Positions 1 through 7,802 of a stretch of DNA of 64,000 bases are shown here, one piece after another. Source of the stretch: Microbacterium sp. Bi121 (GTDB lineage Bacteria > Actinomycetota > Actinomycetes > Actinomycetales > Microbacteriaceae); NCBI RefSeq assembly GCF_918698005.1, contig NZ_CAKKLJ010000004.1:310001-374000 (forward strand), in the 5' to 3' direction. The notes under the pieces are model-generated. The model saw only the letters and a list, made by a program, of their open reading frames with translations. It was not told where the DNA came from and did not search any database. A program made the position numbers and the translations under genes. Position 1 is the stretch's first letter; every line of letters begins with the position of its first letter.

Positions 1-124
1 CGTAGAGGCACCGCTCCTGACCACGGGTGACGACGATGCCGCCGCCGAGGTCCTCGCGGAACTTGGCCGGAAGGATGACCCGGCCTTTGTCGTCGAGCTT
101 CGGTGAATGCGTTCCCAGCAACAT
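1..124 (-). CDS. mraZ: Transcriptional regulator MraZ, 5' part (cut by window edge)
   Basis: Only the first 41 codons are present. The reading begins [21 protein letters not shown], the N-terminal SpoVT/AbrB-type swapped-hairpin half of MraZ with its conserved DxKGRxxxPxxFR signature. MraZ is a DNA-binding protein that controls the division and cell-wall (dcw) cluster, which should continue leftward out of the window with rsmH and ftsL. The start is the ATG at 122-124. Three direct repeats typical of MraZ operators lie about 40 bp upstream at 165-190, which supports autoregulation. The identification is firm despite truncation, because this N-terminus is highly conserved. Confidence 0.93.
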   Translation of the reverse strand, partial: MLLGTHSPKLDDKGRVILPAKFREDLGGGIVVTRGQERCLY

Positions 125-164
125 CGGCCATCACCCCCTCTACGTCCGGCCAACTCGAGGTGAG

Positions 165-190
165 CCCCACTTTACTCCACTTTCCTCCAC
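165..190 (-). promoter_or_regulatory. MraZ-box cluster upstream of mraZ
   Basis: On the minus strand three hexamers read GTGGAG, GTGGAG and GTGGGG, each separated by exactly 10 bp and joined by AAA spacers. They lie 41 to 66 bp upstream of the mraZ start codon. MraZ proteins are known to bind short direct repeats with helical spacing in front of their own operon, so this is probably the autoregulatory operator of the dcw cluster. Confidence 0.75.
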
Positions 191-283
191 ATTCATATGG
201 AGGATCGCGAAAAGAATGCCGTTTCCACGGATCGGTCGCGCGCTCCCCCGCGTGATTCCGGGGCTCACACCCCTGAAGCGCGA

Positions 284-310
284 GTGGAGGGCAGTGGAGC
301 GCCAGTGGAG
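284..310 (+). promoter_or_regulatory. Second GTGGAG triplet, opposite orientation
   Basis: Plus-strand GTGGAG occurs at 284-289, 294-299 and 305-310, a spacing of 10 and 11 bp. The hexamer matches the MraZ boxes at 165-190 but is inverted relative to them. A third group lies at 367-372, 377-382 and 382-387. The copies flank the terminator hairpin of the neighbouring DUF3040 gene. A role in MraZ binding is inferred only from identity of the hexamer and its spacing. Confidence 0.4.
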
Positions 311-329
311 GGAATCCACCTGGAAACGC

Positions 330-361
330 AAAAAGACCCGGATGCGAATGCATCCGGGTCT
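330..361 (-). terminator. Rho-independent terminator of the DUF3040 gene
   Basis: A perfect 12-bp stem (AGACCCGGATGC at 334-345 pairing with 350-361) closes a GAAT loop and is followed on the minus strand by a run of five T (A at 330-334). It lies about 45 bp after the stop of the minus-strand DUF3040 gene and separates it from the mraZ promoter region. Confidence 0.85.
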
Positions 362-406
362 GTGAAGTGGAGGTCCGTGGAGTGGAGGCCTCTGGAATCG
401 ATCGGG

Positions 407-799
407 TCAGTGACCGTCTTGGCGTCGATCCCAGCGGTCGTTCATGCGATCCATGAAGGATGACGAATTCTGCGGCGTCTTCGGCGAGGACTCGGTCTTG
501 GGCGAACGGCCGGCGTCGTTGCGACGCACCGGGGTGACTGCGAGTATGACGCCGGCGAGCATCGCCGCGAATCCCACGACGCCGACGACGATGCTGACGA
601 CGGGGCCGAGCTGGCTGCCCAGGGCGACGCCGGCGACGAGAGCGCCGATGCCGACGAGCAGCAGGACGGCGCCGTAGACGAGATTGCGGTAGCTGAGCGT
701 GCGGTCACCAGACGGCGCGCTGACTATGTCGGCGTCGTTGTGAAGGAGATGACGTTCCATCTCATCGAGCAGACGCTGCTCCTGTTCAGACAGTGGCAT
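407..799 (-). CDS. DUF3040 domain membrane protein
   Basis: The product has 130 residues. The N-terminus MPLSEQEQRLLDEMERHL is the hallmark of the actinobacterial DUF3040 family, a short soluble helix followed by membrane helices. Two hydrophobic segments are visible at about residues 40-60 and 65-88, then a polar Ser/Pro/Lys-rich tail. The function of the family is unknown. It commonly sits beside mraZ at the edge of the dcw cluster in actinobacteria, as it does here. A purine-rich GGGGGG ribosome site lies just before the ATG, and a strong terminator follows the gene. Confidence 0.9.
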   Translation of the reverse strand: MPLSEQEQRLLDEMERHLLHNDADIVSAPSGDRTLSYRNLVYGAVLLLVGIGALVAGVALGSQLGPVVSIVVGVVGFAAMLAGVILAVTPVRRNDAGRSPKTESSPKTPQNSSSFMDRMNDRWDRRQDGH

Positions 800-886
800 G
801 ACGCCCCCCTCGGGTAAGTGTCCTCCAGTTTACGCTCAGCGGAACGACTGAGGCTAGGTTTCCGCTGAGAACCTAAGCTGATTATC

Positions 887-1975
887 GTGCCCCTCTCCAG
901 CCAAGTCCAGCAGGCCGTCCTCACCAGTCTGGATCGCTTCGCCGCCGACGTACGCGCAGAGTCGGCGGAGTACGGGCCGGATGCCCCTCTCTTCATCGAG
1001 TCGGCGGTCCAGACCCTGCAGGGCGGTAAGCGTCTGCGCGCACGGTTCTGCCACGCCGGGTGGAGCGCGGTGGCCCGCTTCGCGGACCGGGATGCCACGG
1101 AGACCGACGCACTCTGGGACCTGTGCGCCGCGCTGGAGATCTTCCAGTCGGCAGCGCTCGTGCACGACGACCTCATCGACAACTCCGACACCAGACGCGG
1201 CAGGCCGGCCGCGCATCGCGCGCTCCAGGCGCAGCACGTCGAGCGCGTCTGGAATGGCGATGCCGAGGGCTTCGGCCGGTCGGCGGCCATCCTGCTCGGT
1301 GACCTGCTGATCTCGTGGAGCGACGATCTGCTCGAGCGAGCGCTCGCGGGGCATCCGAATTCCGCTGACGTGCGCAGCGCGTACGCCCGTATGCGCCGCG
1401 ACGTGACGACGGGGCAGTTCCTCGACATCGCCGAGGAGTCCGCCTGGCGGGTGAACCCCGACGACGAGCACGCGGAGCGCGCGTTGCGCGTCGTCTCGCT
1501 GAAGTCAGCCAGGTACAGCATCGAGCAACCGCTCGCGCTGGGCGCGGCTCTGGCAGGCGGGGATGCCGCTCAGCAGGACGCGCTCCGCGCGTTCGGGCAT
1601 CCCATCGGCATGGCGTTCCAGCTGCGAGACGACGTCCTCGGCGTCTTCGGCGATGAATCGGTCACCGGAAAACCGACGGGAGACGACCTGCGCGAGGGGA
1701 AGCGGACGGTCCTTATCGCTCTCACCCGTGAGAACCTCGACAGCTCCGCCCGTCGCGTGCTCGACGATCTGCTCGGAGACCCCGAGCTCACAGCCGCACA
1801 GGTCGCCGCCCTGCAGGCGAAGATCATCGATTCGGGCGCCCTTGAGCGTGTCGAGACGATGATCCGCGACTACAGTGTGCAGGCCGACCGGGCTCTGACG
1901 GCCGCGCGGCTCGACAACGCATCGGTGAGCAACCTCCGCGAACTCGCGCGAGCGGCCACCGTGCGCACCGCCTGA
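887..1975 (+). CDS. Polyprenyl diphosphate synthase (GGPP synthase-like)
   Basis: This 362-residue trans-isoprenyl diphosphate synthase condenses isopentenyl diphosphate with allylic diphosphates to make C15 to C40 chains for quinones, carotenoids or cell-wall lipid carriers. The first aspartate-rich motif DDLID starts near residue 94, after the family's QGGKRLRAR stretch. The second, DDVLGVFGD, starts near residue 248. The spacing fits the IdsA/GrcC families of actinobacteria. The GTG start has no clear ribosome site, and a TAAGCT -10-like hexamer lies just upstream, suggesting a leaderless message. Chain length cannot be read from the sequence with confidence. Confidence 0.92.
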   Translation: MPLSSQVQQAVLTSLDRFAADVRAESAEYGPDAPLFIESAVQTLQGGKRLRARFCHAGWSAVARFADRDATETDALWDLCAALEIFQSAALVHDDLIDNSDTRRGRPAAHRALQAQHVERVWNGDAEGFGRSAAILLGDLLISWSDDLLERALAGHPNSADVRSAYARMRRDVTTGQFLDIAEESAWRVNPDDEHAERALRVVSLKSARYSIEQPLALGAALAGGDAAQQDALRAFGHPIGMAFQLRDDVLGVFGDESVTGKPTGDDLREGKRTVLIALTRENLDSSARRVLDDLLGDPELTAAQVAALQAKIIDSGALERVETMIRDYSVQADRALTAARLDNASVSNLRELARAATVRTA

Positions 1976-1994
1976 GCCGCGCGGCTGCCCGAAT

Positions 1995-2342
1995 TCAGGC
2001 CAGCGCTCGCGCCACCCGGCGCACGGCGCTCTTGTGGCCGTCCAGGAGCGCGGCGATCGGCGTACGCCCGAGTTCCTCGTCTTCGGCGAGCAGCCAGTCG
2101 ATGATCTCGTCATCCGAGAATCCGGCATCCGCCAGCACGATGATCGTGCCTCGCAACGAGGCCAGCGGTCGACCGTCGACGATGAAGATACCAGGAACCG
2201 CGAACGCGCCGTTGCGCGTCGACCCGATCAGGTGCTGCTCCGCGATGAGGCGGCGGACACGACCGAGCGGCTCCCCCAGAACCTCGACGAGGTCGGGTGT
2301 GGTCAGCCATTCACCGGAGATTTCAACTGCTTCGTCAGACAC
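1995..2342 (-). CDS. Rv2175c-family DNA-binding protein
   Basis: This 115-residue protein resembles mycobacterial Rv2175c. That protein has an N-terminal winged helix-turn-helix, and in M. tuberculosis it is phosphorylated by the kinase PknL. Visible here are the WLTTPDLVEVLGEPLGRVRRLI helix pair (residues 12-33) and the C-terminal GFSDDEIIDWLL ... GRTPIAAL segment of the family. It starts at GTG (2340-2342). It converges with the polyprenyl synthase gene and diverges from the LysM gene, and a PASTA-type kinase gene starts 1.2 kb away. Phosphorylation by that kinase is possible but unsupported here. Confidence 0.85.
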   Translation of the reverse strand: MSDEAVEISGEWLTTPDLVEVLGEPLGRVRRLIAEQHLIGSTRNGAFAVPGIFIVDGRPLASLRGTIIVLADAGFSDDEIIDWLLAEDEELGRTPIAALLDGHKSAVRRVARALA

Positions 2343-2473
2343 GTTTCGACTATCTCACCTCGGCCACGACAACGCACATCGTCACGTCTGTCACACCTTT
2401 CACTTGCATCACTTTGGTTGACATCCCTTTACATCCGTGTCAGCGTTTCTTGAGTCTGACTAGGGGGGAAACC

Positions 2474-3523
2474 TTGAGACTCACAACAATGTCGAACCGC
2501 AGGCGATACACCCAGATCGGCGTACCGGCCGCGATGCTGGGCGTGCTGGCAGGGCCGCTCGCTGTCGCTCCCGCCCAGGCCGCGGCCCCTGCGGAGTCAG
2601 CGCCTGCGTCACTGCAGGCCCGCGCCGGAGTCGTCCTCCATGTGGAGAAGACCGTGCGCCCCGTCGCCACGGCCGCACGGCCCGCCTCGTATACCGTCCA
2701 GTCCGGCGACACGATCGCCGGCATCGCCCAGCGCTTCGGGCTCGCCACTCCCGACGTGCTGAAGTGGAACGGCCTCGGCTGGCGGACGGTCATCTACCCT
2801 GGCCAGAAGGTCGTTCTCACCGCCCCCGTCGCCGCGACGGCTGCGGCGCCCGCCGCCAAGCCTGCGGCACCGGCACCGGCCGCGCAGGCCGCTGCCTCGC
2901 ACGAGGTCGTCGCTGGCGACACGATCTTCGCCATCGCGCAGAAGCACGGCACGTCCGTGGACGCCGTCCTCGCGGCGAACGGGCTGAGCCGCGACTCCAT
3001 CATCTACCCCGGTCAGACGCTCCGTGTCGCAGCCAAGGCGGCATCCGCCCCGAAGCCGGCCGCAGCCGCAGCTCCCGCGTCCGTGCCCACGCCGTCGGTG
3101 GCATCCACGTCCGCCGAGCTCAACGGTCTCCAGGCCGAGAACGTCCGTCTCATCATCCGGATCGGGCGCGAACTCGGCGTTTCCGACCGGGGCATCGCCA
3201 TCGCGCTGGGCACCTCCATGGTCGAAGCGTGGCTCCGCAATCTCGAGTGGGGCGATCGCGACTCGCTCGGCCTCTTCCAGCAGCGCCCGAGCACCGGCTG
3301 GGGTGAGCCCGATCAGATCATGAACCGCGATCACAGCATCCGCGCGTTCTTCCTCGGCACATCCAACGCCGACGGCACGACGACGCGCGGCCTGCTGGAC
3401 ATCCCCGGCTGGGAGAAGATGTCCTTCGCCGACGCTGCGCAGGCCGTCCAGATCTCCGCGTACCCGGATCGGTACGCGAAATGGGAGGACGCGGCGTACA
3501 CGTGGCTCGCGCTCTACGGGTGA
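2474..3523 (+). CDS. Secreted protein with two LysM domains
   Basis: A signal peptide is evident (RRRYTQ, then a hydrophobic stretch ending AVAPAQAAAPA). Two LysM modules follow, each beginning YTVQSGDTIAGIAQRFG or HEVVAGDTIFAIAQKHG and ending with YPGQ. They are separated by Ala/Pro-rich linkers. The C-terminal 120 residues carry a conserved region (ENVRLIIRIGRELGVSDRG ... DSLGLFQQRPSTGWG) resembling lytic-transglycosylase-like repeats in actinobacterial cell-wall proteins. LysM binds peptidoglycan, so the protein is probably secreted and wall-associated. I prefer the TTG at 2474 because a GGGGGG ribosome site lies 5 nt upstream. An in-frame ATG at 2489 is the alternative. Confidence 0.85.
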   Translation: MRLTTMSNRRRYTQIGVPAAMLGVLAGPLAVAPAQAAAPAESAPASLQARAGVVLHVEKTVRPVATAARPASYTVQSGDTIAGIAQRFGLATPDVLKWNGLGWRTVIYPGQKVVLTAPVAATAAAPAAKPAAPAPAAQAAASHEVVAGDTIFAIAQKHGTSVDAVLAANGLSRDSIIYPGQTLRVAAKAASAPKPAAAAAPASVPTPSVASTSAELNGLQAENVRLIIRIGRELGVSDRGIAIALGTSMVEAWLRNLEWGDRDSLGLFQQRPSTGWGEPDQIMNRDHSIRAFFLGTSNADGTTTRGLLDIPGWEKMSFADAAQAVQISAYPDRYAKWEDAAYTWLALYG

Positions 3524-3574
3524 TTCCCCGCCCGAAAGGGTGAGGCGCTCCCCGGGCTTTCAGCCAGTTCTCCA

Positions 3575-3580
3575 TAGAAT
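3575..3580 (+). promoter_or_regulatory. Candidate -10 element of the PASTA kinase gene
   Basis: TAGAAT lies six bases before the GTG start of the kinase and no ribosome site is visible. The arrangement predicts a leaderless transcript starting at or next to the start codon, which is common in actinobacteria. Confidence 0.45.
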
Positions 3581-3586
3581 CTGTAC

Positions 3587-5527
3587 GTGACGACCAATCA
3601 GCAGGCCGACGCCCTCATCGGGCGGCTTGTCGACGGTCGGTACCGGGTTCGGGCCCGGATCGCACGCGGCGGAATGGCCACGGTGTACGTGGCCACCGAT
3701 CTGCGACTCGAGCGGCGCATCGCCCTCAAGGTCATGCACGGCCACCTCAGCGACGATGCGGTGTTCCAGAGCCGCTTCATCCAGGAGGCCAGGGCGGCAG
3801 CTCGACTGGCCGACCCCCATGTCGTCAACGTGTTCGATCAGGGGCAGGACGGCGAACTCGCCTACCTCGTCATGGAGTACCTGCCGGGGATCACGCTGCG
3901 CGAACTCCTCCGCGAGCAGAAGCGCCTGACGATCCCGCAGACGATCTCGATCATGGACGCGATCCTCTCCGGACTGGCTGCGGCTCACAAGGCCGGAATC
4001 GTCCACCGCGACGTCAAACCCGAGAACGTGCTGCTCGCAGAGGACGGCCGGATCAAGATCGGCGACTTCGGACTCGCGCGGGCGACCACGGCGAACACCG
4101 CGACCGGCCAGCAGCTGCTGGGCACGATCGCCTATCTCGCTCCCGAACTCGTGACCAGAGGCACGGCTGACGCGCGAAGCGACATCTACGCGCTCGGCAT
4201 CATGCTGTACGAGATGCTCGTCGGTGAGCAGCCGTACAAGGGCGAGCAGCCGATGCAGATCGCCTTCCAGCACGCGACGGAGTCGGTCCCCCGCCCCAGC
4301 GTCCGCAACCCGGGCGTGCCGGAGCAGCTCGACGAGCTCGTGCTGTGGTCGACCGAGAAGTCGCCCGATGAGCGACCGGATGACGCGCAGCAGATGCTCG
4401 ACCGGCTCCGCGAGATCGAGCGCGACCTGGGCATCTCTCCCGCTCCTGCGGCGAACACCACGCCGCTGCGAACGCAACGGGACTCGGGCGACCTCACCAA
4501 GGTCATGCCGTCGACCATGGTCATCGACCCGGTCACGAGTCCGGTCGCCGCTCAGCCCGTCGACAATGCGACGCTTCTGCGTCGGCGGACGTCGAAGCGC
4601 CGCGCCCGCGGAGCCTTCCTGCTCGCGCTGGTGATGCTGCTCGCGGTGCTCGCCGGCGGTGTCGGATGGTGGTTCGGGTCCGGCCCCGGCTCGCTGATCG
4701 CCGTGCCGTCCGTCGCCGGAATGACGTACGAGAAGGCAGCGGGCGCGCTCGAGGCCGAGGGCTTCGTGCCCGTCCAGGCCGATGAGAGCTCTATCGATGT
4801 CGATCCGGGGCTCGCGATCCGCACCGATCCGGGCGAAGGAGCGCGCGAGGACAAGGGCACCGAGGTGACCGTATTCGTCTCGACCGGGCCGGCTCCGCGC
4901 ACCATCGAGACGCTCAACGGCAAGACGGTGAACGAGGCGAAGGCCTACCTCGACGAGCTCGGCCTCACGACCTCCGATGACATGCTGATGCTGTACTCCG
5001 ACGCCGAGAACGACGTCGTCATCAACGCCAGCATCACCCCGCGCGCGGGTGGCGACAATGTCGCCTGCGGTGACGGGTGCGAGGTGCACGAGGCCGACAC
5101 AGCCAACCTCACCGTGTCGCTCGGCGGGTTGCCCGATGTGGTCGGCAAGACCGCGAGCGAGGCGGCGAACCTGCTCGGCGAGAAGCAGATCAAGACGACG
5201 ACCGTCGAGGAGTACAGCAACGACGTCGAAGAGGGGCGCGTGATCCGCACGGGCGAGCGCTCGGAGCCGGGCAACTGGCGCCCCGGGGACACGATGGCCC
5301 TGGTGGTCTCGCTCGGGCCGCAGCTGTTCGAGGTGCCCGACGTCAAGGGGATGACTCGCGACGAGGCCGCTCAGACGCTTCGGGATGCCGGATTCGAACC
5401 CACATGGAGCGCACTGTGGACTCCGTTCCCGAACGACTTCACCGAGGTCACGGGCATGGATCCGGCGGCCGGCTCGATGCAGCGCGCCGGCACGCAGGTG
5501 AACTTCAACATCCGCAGCAGTCTCTGA
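3587..5527 (+). CDS. PASTA-domain Ser/Thr protein kinase (PknB/Stk1 family)
   Basis: This 646-residue transmembrane kinase senses peptidoglycan fragments or lipid II and phosphorylates cell-division, wall and metabolic targets. The kinase domain covers about residues 16-280, with a glycine-rich ARGGMATVY loop, ALKVM lysine, HRDVKPEN catalytic loop near 140, DFG and APE motifs. A single membrane helix lies near 342-364. Four PASTA repeats fill the rest, the last ending at the C-terminus. The second PASTA carries an insert with two cysteines (ACGDGCE) that may form a disulfide. It is located away from the dcw cluster's pbpA-rodA group. The likely FHA target is encoded at 17353-17838. Confidence 0.95.
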   Translation: MTTNQQADALIGRLVDGRYRVRARIARGGMATVYVATDLRLERRIALKVMHGHLSDDAVFQSRFIQEARAAARLADPHVVNVFDQGQDGELAYLVMEYLPGITLRELLREQKRLTIPQTISIMDAILSGLAAAHKAGIVHRDVKPENVLLAEDGRIKIGDFGLARATTANTATGQQLLGTIAYLAPELVTRGTADARSDIYALGIMLYEMLVGEQPYKGEQPMQIAFQHATESVPRPSVRNPGVPEQLDELVLWSTEKSPDERPDDAQQMLDRLREIERDLGISPAPAANTTPLRTQRDSGDLTKVMPSTMVIDPVTSPVAAQPVDNATLLRRRTSKRRARGAFLLALVMLLAVLAGGVGWWFGSGPGSLIAVPSVAGMTYEKAAGALEAEGFVPVQADESSIDVDPGLAIRTDPGEGAREDKGTEVTVFVSTGPAPRTIETLNGKTVNEAKAYLDELGLTTSDDMLMLYSDAENDVVINASITPRAGGDNVACGDGCEVHEADTANLTVSLGGLPDVVGKTASEAANLLGEKQIKTTTVEEYSNDVEEGRVIRTGERSEPGNWRPGDTMALVVSLGPQLFEVPDVKGMTRDEAAQTLRDAGFEPTWSALWTPFPNDFTEVTGMDPAAGSMQRAGTQVNFNIRSSL

Positions 5528-5569
5528 CTCTGAGCCCGCACACGGCCGGCACTCCGATGCCGGAGTCAG
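5524..5569. terminator. Possible bidirectional hairpin between convergent genes
   Basis: CTGACTC at 5524-5530 can pair with GAGTCAG at 5563-5569, and an inner CCGGCA/TGCCGG stem (5546-5551 with 5558-5563) lies within. It covers the junction of the converging kinase and DAHP synthase genes and overlaps the stop of the latter. There is no T-run, so intrinsic termination is uncertain. Confidence 0.3.
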
Positions 5570-6897
5570 CGCTTCTCGAGCTCCTCAGCCACGAGGAAAG
5601 CGAGCTCCAGGCTCTGCATGTGGTTCAGGCGCGGGTCGCAGAGGCTCTCGTAGCGGGTCGCGAGGGCGGCCTCGTCGATCCGCTCCGAGCCGCCCAGGCA
5701 CTCGGTGACGTCGTCGCCGGTGAGTTCGACGTGGATGCCGCCGGGGAATGTCCCCACCGCCCGGTGAGCCTCGAAGAACCCGCGCACCTCGTCGACGACG
5801 TCGTCGAATCGACGCGTCTTGTATCCGGTCGGCGTGGTGATGCCGTTGCCGTGCATGGGGTCGGTGACCCACAGCGGCTGCGCGCCGGAGTCGCGGACGG
5901 CCTCGAGCAGCGGCGGCAGCGCGTCGCGGATCTTGCCCGCACCCATGCGGGTGATGAAGGTCAGGCGGCCAGGCTCGCGGTTCGGGTCGAGCTTGTCGAT
6001 CAGCGCGAGCGCGGTCTCGGGCGTCGTGGTCGGGCCGAGCTTGACGCCGATGGGGTTGCGGATCTTCGAGAAGTAGTCGACGTGCGCGCCGTCGAGGTCG
6101 CGTGTGCGCTCACCGATCCACAGGAAGTGCGCCGAGGTGTTGTACGGCGTGTTCGTGCGGGAGTCGATGCGGGTCATCGGGTGCTCGTAGTCCATGAGCA
6201 GGCCCTCGTGGCCGGTGAAGAACTCGACGCGCTTGAGCTCGTCGAAGTCGGCGCCGGCGGCCTCCATGAACTTGATGGCTCGGTCGATCTCGGCTGCCAT
6301 GCGCTCGTAGCGCTGGTTGGCCGGGTTCTGCGCGAAGCCCTTGTTCCAGGAGTGCACCTCCCGCAGATCCGCGAAGCCGCCCTGCGTGAACGCGCGGATG
6401 AGGTTCAGCGTGGATGCCGCGGTGTGATAGCCCTGCAGCAGTCGGCCGGGGTCTGCCTGCCGAGAGCCCTCGGTGAAGTCGTAGCCGTTGACGATGTCAC
6501 CGCGGTACGCGGGAAGCGTGACGTCGCCGCGGGTCTCGTTGTCGCTCGAGCGCGGCTTGGCGAACTGCCCGGCCATGCGCCCCATCTTCACGATCGGCAT
6601 CGAGGCGCCGTACGTGAGGACGACCGCCATCTGCAGCACGGTCTTGATGCGATTGCGGATCTGCTCGGCGGTCGCACCGGCGAACGTCTCGGCGCAGTCC
6701 CCGCCCTGGAGCAGGAACGCCCCACCGGATGCTGCGCGCGCCAATCGATCGCGGAGGTTGTCGACCTCACCGGCGAACACCAGGGGCGGGAGTGCGGCTA
6801 TCTGCTTCGAGATGTCGGCCACGCGCTCGGCATCCGGCCATGACGGCTGCTGCTTGATCGGGAGGTCGCGCCAGGTGTCGAGGTCGTGCTGAGGCAT
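5566..6897 (-). CDS. Class II 3-deoxy-7-phosphoheptulonate (DAHP) synthase
   Basis: This 443-residue enzyme condenses phosphoenolpyruvate and erythrose 4-phosphate in the first step of the shikimate pathway. It is the plant-like class II type usual in actinobacteria. Recognisable family blocks are WRDLPIKQQPSWPD near the N-terminus, LLQGGDCAETF at about residues 63-73 (which holds a metal-binding cysteine), RGDIVNGYDF, the WIGERTR loop, and WVTDPMHGN, which contributes a metal-binding histidine. The length matches the family. The next gene downstream on the same strand map is the acyltransferase, which is upstream in transcription with a 38-bp gap, so cotranscription is possible. Confidence 0.95.
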   Translation of the reverse strand: MPQHDLDTWRDLPIKQQPSWPDAERVADISKQIAALPPLVFAGEVDNLRDRLARAASGGAFLLQGGDCAETFAGATAEQIRNRIKTVLQMAVVLTYGASMPIVKMGRMAGQFAKPRSSDNETRGDVTLPAYRGDIVNGYDFTEGSRQADPGRLLQGYHTAASTLNLIRAFTQGGFADLREVHSWNKGFAQNPANQRYERMAAEIDRAIKFMEAAGADFDELKRVEFFTGHEGLLMDYEHPMTRIDSRTNTPYNTSAHFLWIGERTRDLDGAHVDYFSKIRNPIGVKLGPTTTPETALALIDKLDPNREPGRLTFITRMGAGKIRDALPPLLEAVRDSGAQPLWVTDPMHGNGITTPTGYKTRRFDDVVDEVRGFFEAHRAVGTFPGGIHVELTGDDVTECLGGSERIDEAALATRYESLCDPRLNHMQSLELAFLVAEELEKR

Positions 6898-6935
6898 CTC
6901 CCCAGCTTAGCGGCGCGAGGTTCGGCGTTCGGCCG

Positions 6936-7622
6936 TCATGACGGCCGCGGCATCCGGTCCTTGACCGACGAGGCGTACACGTCGTCGTACTCCTGCTCTC
7001 CGAGCCGCTGGAGGGCGACCATGATCTCGTCGGTGACGGACCGGAGGATATAACGATCGTTCTCCATACCGGCGTACCGGGAGAAGTCGAGGGGCTCGCC
7101 GATGACGATCCCGACGCGCACGACGCGCGGGATGCTGCGGCCGATGGGCATCGCTGTGTCGGTGTCGACCATGACCACGGGGATCACCGGCACCTTGGCC
7201 TCGAGCGCCATGCGTGCGAGCCCGGTGCGACCGCGGTACAGCTTGCCGTCGGGGCTGCGGGTGCCCTCGGGGTAGATCCCGAGCAGATCGCCGCCGCCGA
7301 GGACCTGCAGTCCGGTGTTCAACGAAGCTTCTGAAGCCTTGCCCCCTGATCGATCGATCGGGATCTGACCGGTCGCCTTCATGAACTGCTTCGTCGCCCA
7401 GCCCTTGATGCCGCGCCCGGTGAAGTAATCGCTCTTGGCCAGGAAGGACATCGGGCGATCGATCAGCAACGGCAGGAAGATCGAGTCGGAGACCGAGAGG
7501 TGGTTGCTCGCCAGGATCGCGGCACCGGTCCTGGGCACGTTGCTTCGCCCCACGATCCACGGGCGGAACACGCCCTTCACGATGGGGCCGATCACCACGT
7601 ACTTCATCAGCCAGTAGAACAT
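6936..7622 (-). CDS. 1-acyl-sn-glycerol-3-phosphate acyltransferase (PlsC family)
   Basis: This 228-residue membrane-associated enzyme transfers an acyl chain to lysophosphatidic acid to make phosphatidic acid. The catalytic motif I appears as NHLSVSDSIFLP near residue 40, a variant of HX4D in which H and D are both present. The EGTRSPDGKLYRGRTG block (motif III) binds the glycerol phosphate. The N-terminus YWLMKYVVIGPIVK is a typical amphipathic membrane anchor. Its stop lies 38 bp before the DAHP synthase start, and the fatty-acyl CoA ligase diverges from it, so this locus may handle acyl chains. Confidence 0.9.
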   Translation of the reverse strand: MFYWLMKYVVIGPIVKGVFRPWIVGRSNVPRTGAAILASNHLSVSDSIFLPLLIDRPMSFLAKSDYFTGRGIKGWATKQFMKATGQIPIDRSGGKASEASLNTGLQVLGGGDLLGIYPEGTRSPDGKLYRGRTGLARMALEAKVPVIPVVMVDTDTAMPIGRSIPRVVRVGIVIGEPLDFSRYAGMENDRYILRSVTDEIMVALQRLGEQEYDDVYASSVKDRMPRPS

Positions 7623-7802
7623 CGTTTGGAAGTCTATCGCCGGGGGTCATCGCCGACCATCGCCGCGCGCGGCGGACCCACAGCACGCATGCGACTGAGT
7701 CTCACTTGATACGCTACTGAATACCAAAATCCGCCGGGTCAGCACGCCCGTGTGCCCTAGACTCAGGGAAAGCCGTGCCCGACCGGTACCGAAGGAGTTG
7801 CC

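Noticed and set aside
2343..2473. A cyclic-di-AMP riboswitch before the LysM gene
   Set aside because: ydaO-type riboswitches precede some actinobacterial wall genes, but only 130 bp are available and no conserved core is visible.
3560..5089. A 509-residue minus-strand reading opposite the PASTA kinase
   Set aside because: It is a GC-frame shadow of a clearly supported gene, full of Arg and Asp with no domain.
5077..6843. A 588-residue plus-strand reading opposite DAHP synthase
   Set aside because: Shadow of the DAHP synthase gene and the end of the kinase; low complexity and no family match.
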